NCBI RefSeq assembly: GCF_013761175.1
Contig: NZ_JACDUR010000001.1
Location: 930,001 to 994,000, forward strand
From: Nonomuraea soli
Lineage (GTDB): Bacteria; Actinomycetota; Actinomycetes; Streptosporangiales; Streptosporangiaceae
Length of the DNA stretch: 64,000 nt
Direction: 5' to 3'
In this document: positions 9,226 to 16,582 of the stretch, one piece after another
How the letters are laid out: every line of letters starts with the position of its first letter
Position numbering within the stretch: the stretch's first letter is position 1
Program-made: the position numbers and the translations under genes
Notes under the pieces: model-generated
Database searches by the model: none
What the model saw: only the letters and a program-made list of their open reading frames with translations
What the model was told of the DNA's origin: nothing

Positions 9226-10410
9226 ATGCGGGAACTCGCCCCGGCCCTGCGCGCCTGGCTCGCCGAGGGACGCGCCTTCGCCGTCGCCTCGGTCGTCTCC
9301 ACCAGCGGCAGCGCCCCCCGCCAGCCCGGCGCCGCCCTCGCGGTCAGCATCGACGGCGAGGCGATCGGGAGCGTGTCGGGCGGGTGCGTGGAGGGGGCGG
9401 TGTACGAGCTGTGCCTGGAGGTGATCTCCACGGGGCAGGCCGTGCTGCGGCGCTTCGGGTACAGCGACGACGAGGCGTTCGCGGTGGGGCTGACGTGCGG
9501 GGGGATCATCGACGTGCTGGTGTGGCCGGGGGCGGACGGGCTGGCGGGGTACGTGGAGTCGCTGGCCGCGGACGAGCCGGTGGCCCTGGTGCGCACCCTG
9601 CCGGATTCGGAGGTCACACCGTATTCGCCGCCCGATCGGGGCCTCACGCCCGCCTCGCCGCCCGATCTGGGCTTCACGCCGCCCGCGTCCCCCGATCTGG
9701 GCCTCACGCCCGCTTCGTCGTCCGCTTCTCCCGGCGCGACGCGGCCCCGGCTCACCGTCGTCTGGCCCGCCCGTGACAGCGGCGGCGACCCCGAGCTGGT
9801 GGCCGAGGTTCGGGCCATGCTGGAGGCCGGCCAGACCGGCGTGCGCGACCTGTGCTCGCGCCGCGTCTTCGTCGAATCCCACACCCCGCCCCCACGCATG
9901 ATCGTCTTCGGCGCCATCGACTTCGCCGCCGCCCTGACGAAGGTCGGCCGCCTCCTCGGCTACCACGTCACCGTCTGCGACGCCCGCCCCGTCTTCGCGA
10001 CCCCTCGCCGGTTCCCCGACGCCCACGAGGTCGTCGTCGAATGGCCCCACCGCTACCTCGCCCGCACCCCCGTGGACACCCGCACCGTGATCGCCGTCCT
10101 CACCCACGACGCCAAGTTCGACGTCCCCCTCCTGGAGGTGGCGCTGCGCCTGGACGTGGCCTACGTGGGCGCCATGGGTTCGCGCCGCACCCACGACGAC
10201 CGTCTCGATCGCCTGCGCGCGGCCGGCCTCACCGATGGCGAGCTGGCCCAGCTGCACTCGCCGATCGGCCTCTACCTCGGCGCCCGCACGCCTGAGGAGA
10301 CCGCGCTGTCGATCGCCGCCGAGTTCGTCGCGCTGCGCCGCGGCGGCACGGGCCTGCCGCTGTCGGCGACCACCGGCCCGATCCACTCCCGCCTCCGCCC
10401 GGCCGTCTGA
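9226..10410 (+). CDS. XdhC/CoxI-family molybdenum hydroxylase maturation protein
   Basis: XdhC proteins bind and help sulfurate the molybdenum cofactor before insertion into XDH. The N-terminal XdhC/CoxI domain shows SVVSTSGSAPRQPGAALAVS and SVSGGCVEGAVYELCLEV in the first 70 residues. The C-terminal Rossmann-like domain, from about residue 220, includes RMIVFGAIDFAAALTKVG and YVGAMGSRRTHDDR. The two domains are joined by a low-complexity insert with four 10-residue repeats (residues 126-165). The start is ATG 9226 after AAGGAG. At 394 residues it is somewhat long because of the insert. Confidence 0.9.
   Translation: MRELAPALRAWLAEGRAFAVASVVSTSGSAPRQPGAALAVSIDGEAIGSVSGGCVEGAVYELCLEVISTGQAVLRRFGYSDDEAFAVGLTCGGIIDVLVWPGADGLAGYVESLAADEPVALVRTLPDSEVTPYSPPDRGLTPASPPDLGFTPPASPDLGLTPASSSASPGATRPRLTVVWPARDSGGDPELVAEVRAMLEAGQTGVRDLCSRRVFVESHTPPPRMIVFGAIDFAAALTKVGRLLGYHVTVCDARPVFATPRRFPDAHEVVVEWPHRYLARTPVDTRTVIAVLTHDAKFDVPLLEVALRLDVAYVGAMGSRRTHDDRLDRLRAAGLTDGELAQLHSPIGLYLGARTPEETALSIAAEFVALRRGGTGLPLSATTGPIHSRLRPAV
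9601..9720 (+). repeat. Four 30-bp tandem repeats inside xdhC
   Basis: Three clear 30-bp copies (9631-9660, 9661-9690, 9691-9720) follow one degenerate copy (9601-9630). They stay in frame and encode decapeptides of the form PDLGLTPASP. They lie in the linker between the two XdhC domains. Confidence 0.9.
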
Positions 10411-10422
10411 GCGCCTCCGGGC

Positions 10423-10950
10423 CTAAGGTGTGCTGTCCGGTGCCTGCCTGATCCGTTGCCGGTATGCGCGGACCTTGGCGATGCTCCCGCATCCGCGTGC
10501 CTCGCTGCCGCCCGGGTTCATCACGCACCAGCGCCTGCTCCCGTTGCGGCTGTGGTCGTAGAACACCCATCCGCAGTCCGGGCACGCCTTCAACCTCGCC
10601 CACCGCCCAGCCCCCACCGCGTCGGCCACTATCGCCAGGATCCGGCCGACCGCACCGTCACGCTCGGGCCTCAGCACCACCCCGCCCTCGGTGAACTCCA
10701 CACGAAGGGGGTGCCGCTCCGCCCACTCCTGAAGCGCCACCGGGTCACCCAGGGCCTCGCGCAGTGCCGTACGAAAGCCCTCCAGGCCGGCCTCGGCCGG
10801 GATCCCCGGCATCTCCCGCCGCCATGCCCCCGCGTCGGCGGCGAGTGCGGGGAGGCGGTCCTCCGGGACGCGGGTCTCGTTGGGCAACCACCACGTGTTG
10901 AGGAAGGTTCTGACCTGCTCCAGCTCGCCCGGTGCCTCGCTCTCCGACAT
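10423..10950 (-). CDS. CGNR zinc-finger (ABATE-type) protein, likely regulator
   Basis: The 175-residue protein has a helical N-terminal region and a C-terminal zinc finger: CPDCGWVFYDHSRNGSRRW, then CVMNPGGSEARGCGS and KVRAYRQR. This is the CGNR finger, with GCGS in place of CGNR itself. Family members are presumed DNA-binding regulators of stress or resistance genes. The start is ATG 10948-10950. A -10 box TAAAGT (complement of 10957-10962) lies 6 nt before the ATG, so the mRNA is probably leaderless. It is divergent from an MFS exporter gene, with a palindrome between them, suggesting it controls itself and the exporter. Confidence 0.82.
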   Translation of the reverse strand: MSESEAPGELEQVRTFLNTWWLPNETRVPEDRLPALAADAGAWRREMPGIPAEAGLEGFRTALREALGDPVALQEWAERHPLRVEFTEGGVVLRPERDGAVGRILAIVADAVGAGRWARLKACPDCGWVFYDHSRNGSRRWCVMNPGGSEARGCGSIAKVRAYRQRIRQAPDSTP

Positions 10951-10956
10951 GTAACC

Positions 10957-10986
10957 ACTTTACCACTTAGCCGGTAACAGTTACCG
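10957..10986. promoter_or_regulatory. Palindromic operator between CGNR gene and MFS gene
   Basis: A perfect 15-bp palindrome (CGGTAAC-A-GTTACCG, 10972-10986) sits in the 45-bp gap between the divergent genes. A third GGTAAC half-site lies inside the MFS gene start (about 11001), and a GTAACC lies at 10951. The palindrome covers the -35 region of the leaderless CGNR promoter and the upstream region of the MFS gene. It is the obvious candidate binding site for the CGNR protein. Confidence 0.6.
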
Positions 10987-10995
10987 TCTATAGAT

Positions 10996-12474
10996 ATGAC
11001 TGGTAACAGATACGCGCAAGTCCTTCGTGCTCCCGGGCTGCCCGTCTGGCTCGCGGTGCTGGTCGCCCAGCGGTTCCCGGTGGCGATGGCGCCGCTCGCC
11101 CTCGTCTACCTGGGCCACGCCGCGACCGGTTCGTACGCGATCGGAGCGTTGCTGGGCGGCGTGCACGCGCTCGCGGAGGCGGTGGCCGCCGCGCCGCTGG
11201 GACGTCGCTTCGACCGTCGCCCCGCCCGGCGGGAGGTGGCCGTGGTGCTGGCGGTGGAGGCCGTGGTGTTCGCCGTACTGGCCCGGTTCTCGGGGGAGTT
11301 GCCGCTGGCCGGGCTCCTGGTCCTGGCCGCGATAGGCGGGGCTGCTCCGGCGGGCGCGCACGGCGGGTTGCGGGCCTGGGTGGTCCGTACGGCGCCCGCG
11401 AGCGCGCGGGTGCCGGCGTTGAGCGTGGAGTCGGCACTGAGCACGTTGGTGTGGACGGCCGCGCCGGGGCTCGTCGCGCTGCTGGCCGTCGTGGCGCCGT
11501 CGGCGGCCGTGTACGGCATGAGCCTTCTGGCGGCGGTGGGGGCGCTGACCGGATTGTGGCTGCGCGACCCGGCGGCGCAGGGAACCGCCGGGCGGGGGAG
11601 GGACGGGACCGGCGACGAGACGCGGGGGAGCGAAGGGGCCGGGGACGGGAGGCCGGGCGTTGGCAGGCCAGGCGATGGCAGGACAGGCGATGGCAGGACA
11701 GGCGGTGGCGGGACGGGCGGCGAGGGGCCGAGCGGTGGAGAGGCCGGCGGCGTGACATCGGCCGGGCGGCGGGAGGCGGGGCTCTGGCGGGTGGCGTGGA
11801 CGGCGATGGCCTTCGACGCCGGGCTGATGTTCGCCTTCGCGGGCCTCAGCTTCTGCCTGCCCCTCCTGCTCACCGGCTTCGGCGCCGGCGCGGGCCTGGC
11901 CGGTCCGATCCTCACCGGCTTCTCGCTGGCCGGCATCGCGGGCGGCCTGCTGTACGGCGCGCGGACCTGGCGGGGTACGCCGTTGCGGCACGCGGTGGTG
12001 CTGTACGTGGCGATCACCGGGGCTCTGGTGATCGCCGTGTCCATGCCGTCGTTGCCCGCCGTGGCGGCGCTCGTGGTGGTGGCGGGGGCGTTCTCCACCC
12101 CGGCGCTGACCGCGCGGGCGGTGGCCCTGCAGGACAGGCTGCACGAGAGGCAGTGGGCCGCCGGATTCTCGGCCGCCTATGCCGCCGCGGGGGTGGGGTT
12201 CGGGGCGGCGGGGCTGGTGGTGGCGCGGATGGTGGAGTCGTGGGGCGCCCAGGCGGCGATCGGGCTGTGTGCGGTGGTGGGCGCCGTCGTGGCGCTCGCC
12301 TCGTCGGCGGCGGAGGCGCGTGCCCGGCGCACCACCGGGCAGGCCGCCATGCACCTCCAGAAAGCCCCGGAGCAGGCCGCCGAGCAGGCCACCGAGCAGG
12401 CCACCGAGCAGGCCACCGAGCACGCCGCCGAGCAGGCCGCCGAGCACGCCACCGAGGCGGCGCGGGGCCGGTGA
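10996..12474 (+). CDS. MFS transporter with low-complexity loop and tail
   Basis: This is a 492-residue major facilitator protein, probably a drug or metabolite exporter. About 12 hydrophobic segments are visible; the cytoplasmic loop after helix 2 contains GRRFDRRPARREVAV. The central loop (residues 195-255) is Gly/Arg/Asp-rich with GDGR-like repeats, and the C-terminus ends in seven EQAT-like repeats. A TATAGAT sequence directly precedes the ATG at 10996, too close to serve as a -10 box for this start. The substrate is unknown. Divergence from the CGNR gene across a palindrome suggests coupled control. Confidence 0.8.
   Translation: MTGNRYAQVLRAPGLPVWLAVLVAQRFPVAMAPLALVYLGHAATGSYAIGALLGGVHALAEAVAAAPLGRRFDRRPARREVAVVLAVEAVVFAVLARFSGELPLAGLLVLAAIGGAAPAGAHGGLRAWVVRTAPASARVPALSVESALSTLVWTAAPGLVALLAVVAPSAAVYGMSLLAAVGALTGLWLRDPAAQGTAGRGRDGTGDETRGSEGAGDGRPGVGRPGDGRTGDGRTGGGGTGGEGPSGGEAGGVTSAGRREAGLWRVAWTAMAFDAGLMFAFAGLSFCLPLLLTGFGAGAGLAGPILTGFSLAGIAGGLLYGARTWRGTPLRHAVVLYVAITGALVIAVSMPSLPAVAALVVVAGAFSTPALTARAVALQDRLHERQWAAGFSAAYAAAGVGFGAAGLVVARMVESWGAQAAIGLCAVVGAVVALASSAAEARARRTTGQAAMHLQKAPEQAAEQATEQATEQATEHAAEQAAEHATEAARGR
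12370..12453 (+). repeat. Seven 12-bp tandem repeats in the MFS gene tail
   Basis: The unit GAGCAGGCCACC, with C/G variants, is repeated seven times and encodes an acidic Glu-Gln/His-Ala-Thr/Ala tail. The unit is a multiple of three, so copy changes would alter tail length but not frame. Confidence 0.9.
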
Positions 12475-12478
12475 GCGC

Positions 12479-13156
12479 TCAGGCGTGGGCCAGCGCCGAC
12501 GGCGTGCGGCACCCGTTGATGGCCGGAGCCTCCTGGACGAGCGTGTCGTCGGTGAGCGCCGCCACCATGAACAACGCGAAGTCCACCCGCCGCGTCATGT
12601 TGCTGGCCAGGATCGGGTCCCCCACGTGCCTGCTCCAGACCGGCAGCCCCTGGCTCTCGCCCTCCTCCAGGTCGCTCCCGCGCACGACGGTCCACCGGGT
12701 GTCGCTGGCGAAGATGCGGCGGCAGGCCTCGATCTGGTCGTCGATCTCGGCGAAGCGTGCGAGCCGCATCAGCGGGGCGACGACCTTCAGCATCAGCCGG
12801 AAGGTCCACGGGTAGACGTCGCGCCCGTCGCGGGTGATGTGCCACCCGCACGAGAAGATCAGCCGCGCTCCGGGCTCGGCGTGGTCGAGCACCGCCTGGG
12901 CGGTGCCGCTGGAGTACTGCTGCACCCTCCACGGCACCAGGACCGACAGCACCCCGTCGCACCCGGCGACGGCCTTGCGGATGACCTCGCGGTCGTTGGT
13001 CTTGCCGGGCAGGATGGTGATGCGGTCGGCGTACGGCGCGAGCTTGCCGACGCTGCCGGGCCGGCAGACGCCGACGACCTCGTAGCCTCGCTCGAGGCAG
13101 TGCTGGACCATGTAGCGCCCGAGTTTCCCCGAAGCGCCGACGATGCAGACCTTCAT
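12479..13156 (-). CDS. NAD(P)H-binding (NmrA-like) protein
   Basis: The 225-residue protein begins MKVCIVGASGKLGRYMVQHC, a Rossmann GxxGxxG dinucleotide motif, and continues like atypical short-chain dehydrogenases of the NmrA/NAD(P)H-binding group. DDQIEACRRIFASDTRWTVVR near residue 150 fits that fold. The start overlaps the stop of the upstream alcohol dehydrogenase gene by 4 bp (ATGA), so the two are cotranscribed. The substrate is not known; with the neighbouring quinone-oxidoreductase-type enzyme it may act on a reactive carbonyl compound. Confidence 0.78.
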   Translation of the reverse strand: MKVCIVGASGKLGRYMVQHCLERGYEVVGVCRPGSVGKLAPYADRITILPGKTNDREVIRKAVAGCDGVLSVLVPWRVQQYSSGTAQAVLDHAEPGARLIFSCGWHITRDGRDVYPWTFRLMLKVVAPLMRLARFAEIDDQIEACRRIFASDTRWTVVRGSDLEEGESQGLPVWSRHVGDPILASNMTRRVDFALFMVAALTDDTLVQEAPAINGCRTPSALAHA

Positions 13157-14124
13157 GCGATCCCTCCGATGACGACCTTGCCACGGGCGTGGCGGCTCTC
13201 GACGTGGCGTACGGCCTCGGGCACTTCGGCGAACTGGAAGACCTGGTCGATGACGGGCCTGATGTCCCCCGCCTCGGCATGTGCGGCGAGGCGGCGCAGC
13301 GACTCGGCGCCCGGCTCCCAGGTGATGGGGGTGATGTTCTGGCGTACGAAGCGCGTCATGAGCGAGCCCGTGACGATCTGGATGAGCGGCCCGAACAGCC
13401 GTCCGCCGCCGGTCAGCCCGCCGACCAGGGCGAGCGTGCCGCGGGGGGCCAGGGCGCGGCGGAAGCGCCGCAGCGAGTGGTTGCCGACGAGGTCCACGAT
13501 GAGGTCGTAGCGCTCGCCCGAGCGGGTGAAGTCGGTGCGGGTGTAGTCGACGACGCGGTCGGCGCCGATGGAGCGCACGAGGTCGGCGTTGCGGGTGCCG
13601 CACACGCCGGTGACGACGGCTCCGGCGGCCTTGGCGAGCTGGACGGCGCAGGTGCCGATGCCTCCCGCTGCCCCGTTGACCAGGACGTGCTGGCCGGGCC
13701 GCAGCGTCTCCAGCGCCTTCATGGCGGTCTGGCCGGCCATCGGCAGGGCGGCGGCCTCCTCGAAGGTGAGGCCGTGGGGCTTGGCGGCGAGGCGGCCCTG
13801 CGGCGCGGAGACGAGTTCGGCGAAGGCGCCGAGCTGCACGTCGCCGAAGACCTCGTCGCCGGGGCGGAAGGCGGAGCCGGCGGGTGCGTCCTCGACGACT
13901 CCGGCGAGGTCGGCGCCGAGGATGGAGCCGGGCTTGGGGCGGCGCAGTCCGGCGTACAGCCGGATGAACTGCGGGTCGGCGCGCAGGTGGCGCCAGTCGT
14001 AGGGGTTGACGGAGGCGGCGCGCACCCGCACCAGGACCTCGCCCTCCTTGCGCAGGGGCGGGTCGATGTCACGCATCTCGAGCACGTCGGGAGAGCCGTA
14101 GCGCTCCCAGGTCCAGGCCTTCAT
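13153..14124 (-). CDS. Zinc-independent alcohol dehydrogenase / quinone oxidoreductase (MDR family)
   Basis: The 323-residue medium-chain dehydrogenase starts at ATG 14124 (MKAWTWERYGSPDVLEMRDI). SVNPYDWRHLRADPQF replaces the catalytic zinc ligands, as in quinone reductases. GPGSILGADLAG-type and VNGAAGGIGTCAVQLAKAAG segments (the latter the NADPH-binding site near residue 150) are clear. It probably reduces quinones or enones with NADPH. The gene is preceded by three 18-bp-spaced operator-like repeats and by a TetR gene in the same direction, so control by that TetR is likely. It is coupled to the NmrA-like gene downstream. Confidence 0.82.
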   Translation of the reverse strand: MKAWTWERYGSPDVLEMRDIDPPLRKEGEVLVRVRAASVNPYDWRHLRADPQFIRLYAGLRRPKPGSILGADLAGVVEDAPAGSAFRPGDEVFGDVQLGAFAELVSAPQGRLAAKPHGLTFEEAAALPMAGQTAMKALETLRPGQHVLVNGAAGGIGTCAVQLAKAAGAVVTGVCGTRNADLVRSIGADRVVDYTRTDFTRSGERYDLIVDLVGNHSLRRFRRALAPRGTLALVGGLTGGGRLFGPLIQIVTGSLMTRFVRQNITPITWEPGAESLRRLAAHAEAGDIRPVIDQVFQFAEVPEAVRHVESRHARGKVVIGGIA

Positions 14125-14131
14125 GATCGCT

Positions 14132-14181
14132 CCATACGCTGTAAGGTTGCCATACGCCATAAGGGTGCCATACGGCGTAAG
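14132..14181. promoter_or_regulatory. Three direct repeats before the dehydrogenase gene (TetR operator candidate)
   Basis: CCATACGCTGTAAGG (14132), CCATACGCCATAAGG (14150) and CCATACGGCGTAAG (14168) recur with an exact 18-bp period in the 86-bp gap between the TetR and dehydrogenase genes. A TTGACA -35 element for the minus strand lies just upstream (complement of 14184-14189). The -10 would fall inside the repeats, a layout expected for a repressor operator. Confidence 0.65.
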
Positions 14182-14210
14182 TCTGTCAAGGCCCAGAACT
14201 GAGAGGGTTC

Positions 14211-14900
14211 TCAGGAGGAGCGGCGGCGCTCCAGGCCCTCAAGGAGCAGATCGAGCCCGAACTCGAACTCGGACTGGTCGTCGCACCAGCTCAGCGTGGT
14301 GTCGGGATCGTCGTGCACGATCGCCGCCATCATCCCCGCGATGTTCGGGAACTGCTGGGCCATCATCGCCATCATCTCCGGGTCGTCGTCACCGGAGCCG
14401 GCGTCGTCGGGCTGGAAGAGCTCCATGGCGAAGCCGATCGCCCTGCTGCCCAGGGCGTGGATGGCGTGGTGCGCCAGGTCCCAGGAGAAACCGCCGGATC
14501 GCAGGATGGCCAGCACGCCGTCGTAGTAGGCGATCAGCGGCGCGGCGATCTCCTTGCGGGTCTGGAAGACCGCGGGCGCCCACCGGTGGCGCAGCAGCAC
14601 CTCGCGGGCGGCCAGGATGCGCCGCCGCAGCGCCGCCTGCCATCCGTCGTCGCCGGACAGGCCGCCCACCGCCTCCAGGATCTCCCCGACGATCACCTCG
14701 ATGAGGCCGTCGAGGATCGCCTCCTTGTTGGCGACGTGGTGGTAGAGCGACATGGGCTCGACGCCGAGCTCGGAGGCCAGCCGCCGCATGGTGAGCGCCT
14801 CGACGCCCGCCTCGTCGGCGATCGCGACGGCGGTGCGCAGGACACGGCGTCTGCTCAGCGGGACGCGCGGCTGCGCGTCGGTCTCCTCATCGATCCACAT
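14211..14900 (-). CDS. TetR-family transcriptional regulator
   Basis: This is a 229-residue repressor. The N-terminal helix-turn-helix is seen in SRRRVLRTAVAIADEAGVEA and TMRRLASELGVEPMSLYHHV (residues 16-55), followed by a helical ligand domain of the tetracycline-repressor C-terminal type. The stop of the upstream winged-helix gene lies 14 bp inside this gene, so the two are coupled. The downstream gap carries three operator-like repeats before the dehydrogenase gene. The ligand is unknown. Confidence 0.88.
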   Translation of the reverse strand: MWIDEETDAQPRVPLSRRRVLRTAVAIADEAGVEALTMRRLASELGVEPMSLYHHVANKEAILDGLIEVIVGEILEAVGGLSGDDGWQAALRRRILAAREVLLRHRWAPAVFQTRKEIAAPLIAYYDGVLAILRSGGFSWDLAHHAIHALGSRAIGFAMELFQPDDAGSGDDDPEMMAMMAQQFPNIAGMMAAIVHDDPDTTLSWCDDQSEFEFGLDLLLEGLERRRSS

Positions 14901-16038
14901 GGGACAGCTTACGCTCCAGGGGAGTACGGAATCTCGGAATCACCTTCGCACCACCGAGCCACTTCGACAGGCTCGCCGCCTCGGCCTCGATCAGCGCCCC
15001 GGCGTCGGACCCGACGTCGTCGAGCAGCTCCCAGACGATCTCGCCGTCGGCGCGGGTCGCCCAGCCGCCGACGATCCTGCCCTCCCACCATACGGTCGGC
15101 CCGATGTTGCCGCTCCGGTCGAACAACGCCGCCCGGTGCTCGGGCTCCAGGTAGAAGTCGCGCTGCTGCCAGCCCATCGGCGTCGGGTCGAGCGCGGGCA
15201 GGAACGCCGCCCAGGGGCCGGGCGCGGCGACGGGTTCGAGGTCGTCGGGCAGGACGAACCCGCAGTCGACCTCCACGGCCCCGACCGCCGCGAGCGCCCT
15301 GCGGGTGTCGCCCAGGTTCCAGCCGGTCCACCACTTGACGTCGGCCTCGGTGCCGGGGCCGAAGGCGGCCAGCCAGTGCCGTACGAGCCGCGCCTGCGCC
15401 TCGCGCACGTCGAGCTCCAGGAGCGGCGGCCCCGCCGACCAGTTGTGCTGCTGGCTGATCCAGGTGCCCGCGGTGCGGCCGCGCCGGACGATCCTGCCCT
15501 CCATGCCGAGCAGCGCGATCAGCCGCGAGCCGATCGCCTGGCTCGTTTCGTACGGCTTGCCGATCCCGAAGCGCATCTGCTCGCGCAGCCGCGGCTCGGC
15601 GGCGGTCAGCTCGTTCACGCTGATCTCGCCGTGCTCGGCCACCAGCCGCAGCACCGCCGCCTCGACGTCGGCCATGTCCTCGGGGCTCCATGCGAGCCCG
15701 CCCTCGGCCATGTGCTTGACCAGCTGCCTGCGCTCGCGCACCGCGATGGCGGCACTGGTGGAGAAGTGCACGACGGGCGCGAGCTCGGCGGGCACCACGA
15801 AGACGGTGCGGCGCATGCCGTGCAGGCGCACCAGCGAACCGTCGTACAGCTCCCGCTCGATGCGCTCCAGCCCGGGATCGGCGATGCGGGCCCCGGCCGA
15901 CAGGTAGACGGTGGCCGGGTCGGTGGCGTGCAGGGCCACGACCGCCGAGGCCGCGGCGGCCACGCCGGGAGCAGGAGCCGTCAGCGCGTGCCGCACACCC
16001 AGTCGGGCGCGGCGCTCGGCAGCCGTGATCGTACGCAC
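14887..16038 (-). CDS. Winged-helix DNA-binding domain protein (AlkZ/YcaQ-like)
   Basis: The 383-residue product resembles the HTH_42 superfamily that includes AlkZ/YcaQ DNA glycosylases. Supporting segments are VRHALTAPAPGVAAAASAVV, TDPATVYLSAGARI, then WQQRDFYLEPEHRAALFDRS and GPTVWWEGRIVGGWATR. The GTG start at 16038 (VRTITAAERRARLG) is preferred over an upstream in-frame GTG, because homologues begin at this sequence. Whether it excises alkylated or cross-linked bases, or is only a DNA-binding relative, cannot be told. It leads a co-directional set with TetR, dehydrogenase and NmrA-like genes. Confidence 0.75.
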   Translation of the reverse strand: MRTITAAERRARLGVRHALTAPAPGVAAAASAVVALHATDPATVYLSAGARIADPGLERIERELYDGSLVRLHGMRRTVFVVPAELAPVVHFSTSAAIAVRERRQLVKHMAEGGLAWSPEDMADVEAAVLRLVAEHGEISVNELTAAEPRLREQMRFGIGKPYETSQAIGSRLIALLGMEGRIVRRGRTAGTWISQQHNWSAGPPLLELDVREAQARLVRHWLAAFGPGTEADVKWWTGWNLGDTRRALAAVGAVEVDCGFVLPDDLEPVAAPGPWAAFLPALDPTPMGWQQRDFYLEPEHRAALFDRSGNIGPTVWWEGRIVGGWATRADGEIVWELLDDVGSDAGALIEAEAASLSKWLGGAKVIPRFRTPLERKLSHVDR

Positions 16039-16127
16039 AGCACCGATTGGACCATGGCACAACTCCGGCGCGCCAACCGGCACGGAGCTTCGGACGTCTT
16101 GCCGCTATCGCGAGCGCCGGAGCGGAT

Positions 16128-16143
16128 TGTGTACTGGGACACA
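16128..16143. promoter_or_regulatory. Inverted repeat upstream of the glyoxylate operon
   Basis: TGTGT-ACTGGG-ACACA lies about 77 bp before the allophanate-like gene, in the 181-bp divergent gap. It may be an operator of the glyoxylate/glycerate operon. The support is symmetry and position only. Confidence 0.35.
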
Positions 16144-16219
16144 CGAAGCCAGCAGGTACCGCGCCGCCCGGCTCGCACCCGGGCGGACCTACGGGCCTCA
16201 CCTTGCGAGAGGACCTGCG

Positions 16220-16582
16220 ATGGCCCTGATGTTCCTCAACGGCGGCGCCATGCGCGGCGGACCCCTCCACCACCTGCTGGACGGGTCGCCGCTCGTCGCC
16301 GAGACCGAGACCGCAGCCAAGTACCGCTTCTACTCCGTCGGCGGGCGCTGCCCCGCCCTGTCGCCCGTCTCCCACGGCGGCGCCGCGATCGCGGGCGAGC
16401 TGTACGACGTCGACCTGGACGTCCTGCGCGACAGGCTCCTGCCCGCCGAACCACCCGAACTCGAGCTGGGGGTGATCGAGCTGGCCGACGGCGGCTCGTC
16501 GCTGGCCATGCTGCTGCGCCGGCCGGTCGTCTCGCACGCCGAGCTGGTCGACATCACGACCCGGGGCAGGTGGGCCGGATGA
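16220..16582 (+). CDS. Allophanate hydrolase C-terminal-like protein
   Basis: The 120-residue protein corresponds to the C-terminal domain of allophanate hydrolase, without the amidase part. Signatures are GGPLHHLLDGSPLV, AAKYRFYSVGG, GGAAIAGELYDV and LELGVIELADGGS. In the full enzyme this domain decarboxylates N-carboxycarbamate. Here it is free-standing and overlaps the hydroxypyruvate isomerase gene by 4 bp. The ATG at 16220 follows AGAGGA. Its placement in an allantoin/glyoxylate cluster suggests action on a small urea- or carbamate-derived intermediate, which is inference only. Confidence 0.8.
   Translation: MALMFLNGGAMRGGPLHHLLDGSPLVAETETAAKYRFYSVGGRCPALSPVSHGGAAIAGELYDVDLDVLRDRLLPAEPPELELGVIELADGGSSLAMLLRRPVVSHAELVDITTRGRWAG

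Noticed and set aside
9601-9720. Possible CRISPR-like array
   Set aside because: The 30-bp units are contiguous without spacers and keep a reading frame; they are protein-coding tandem repeats. No cas genes are present in the window.
7660-10386. A 908-codon minus-strand frame across the permease and XdhC genes
   Set aside because: It is a composition shadow; both plus-strand genes carry clear family motifs and ribosome binding sites.
10989-10995. TATAGAT as -10 box of the MFS gene
   Set aside because: It directly touches the ATG, so a start 6-7 nt downstream would fall inside the gene. No later start keeps the first membrane helix.
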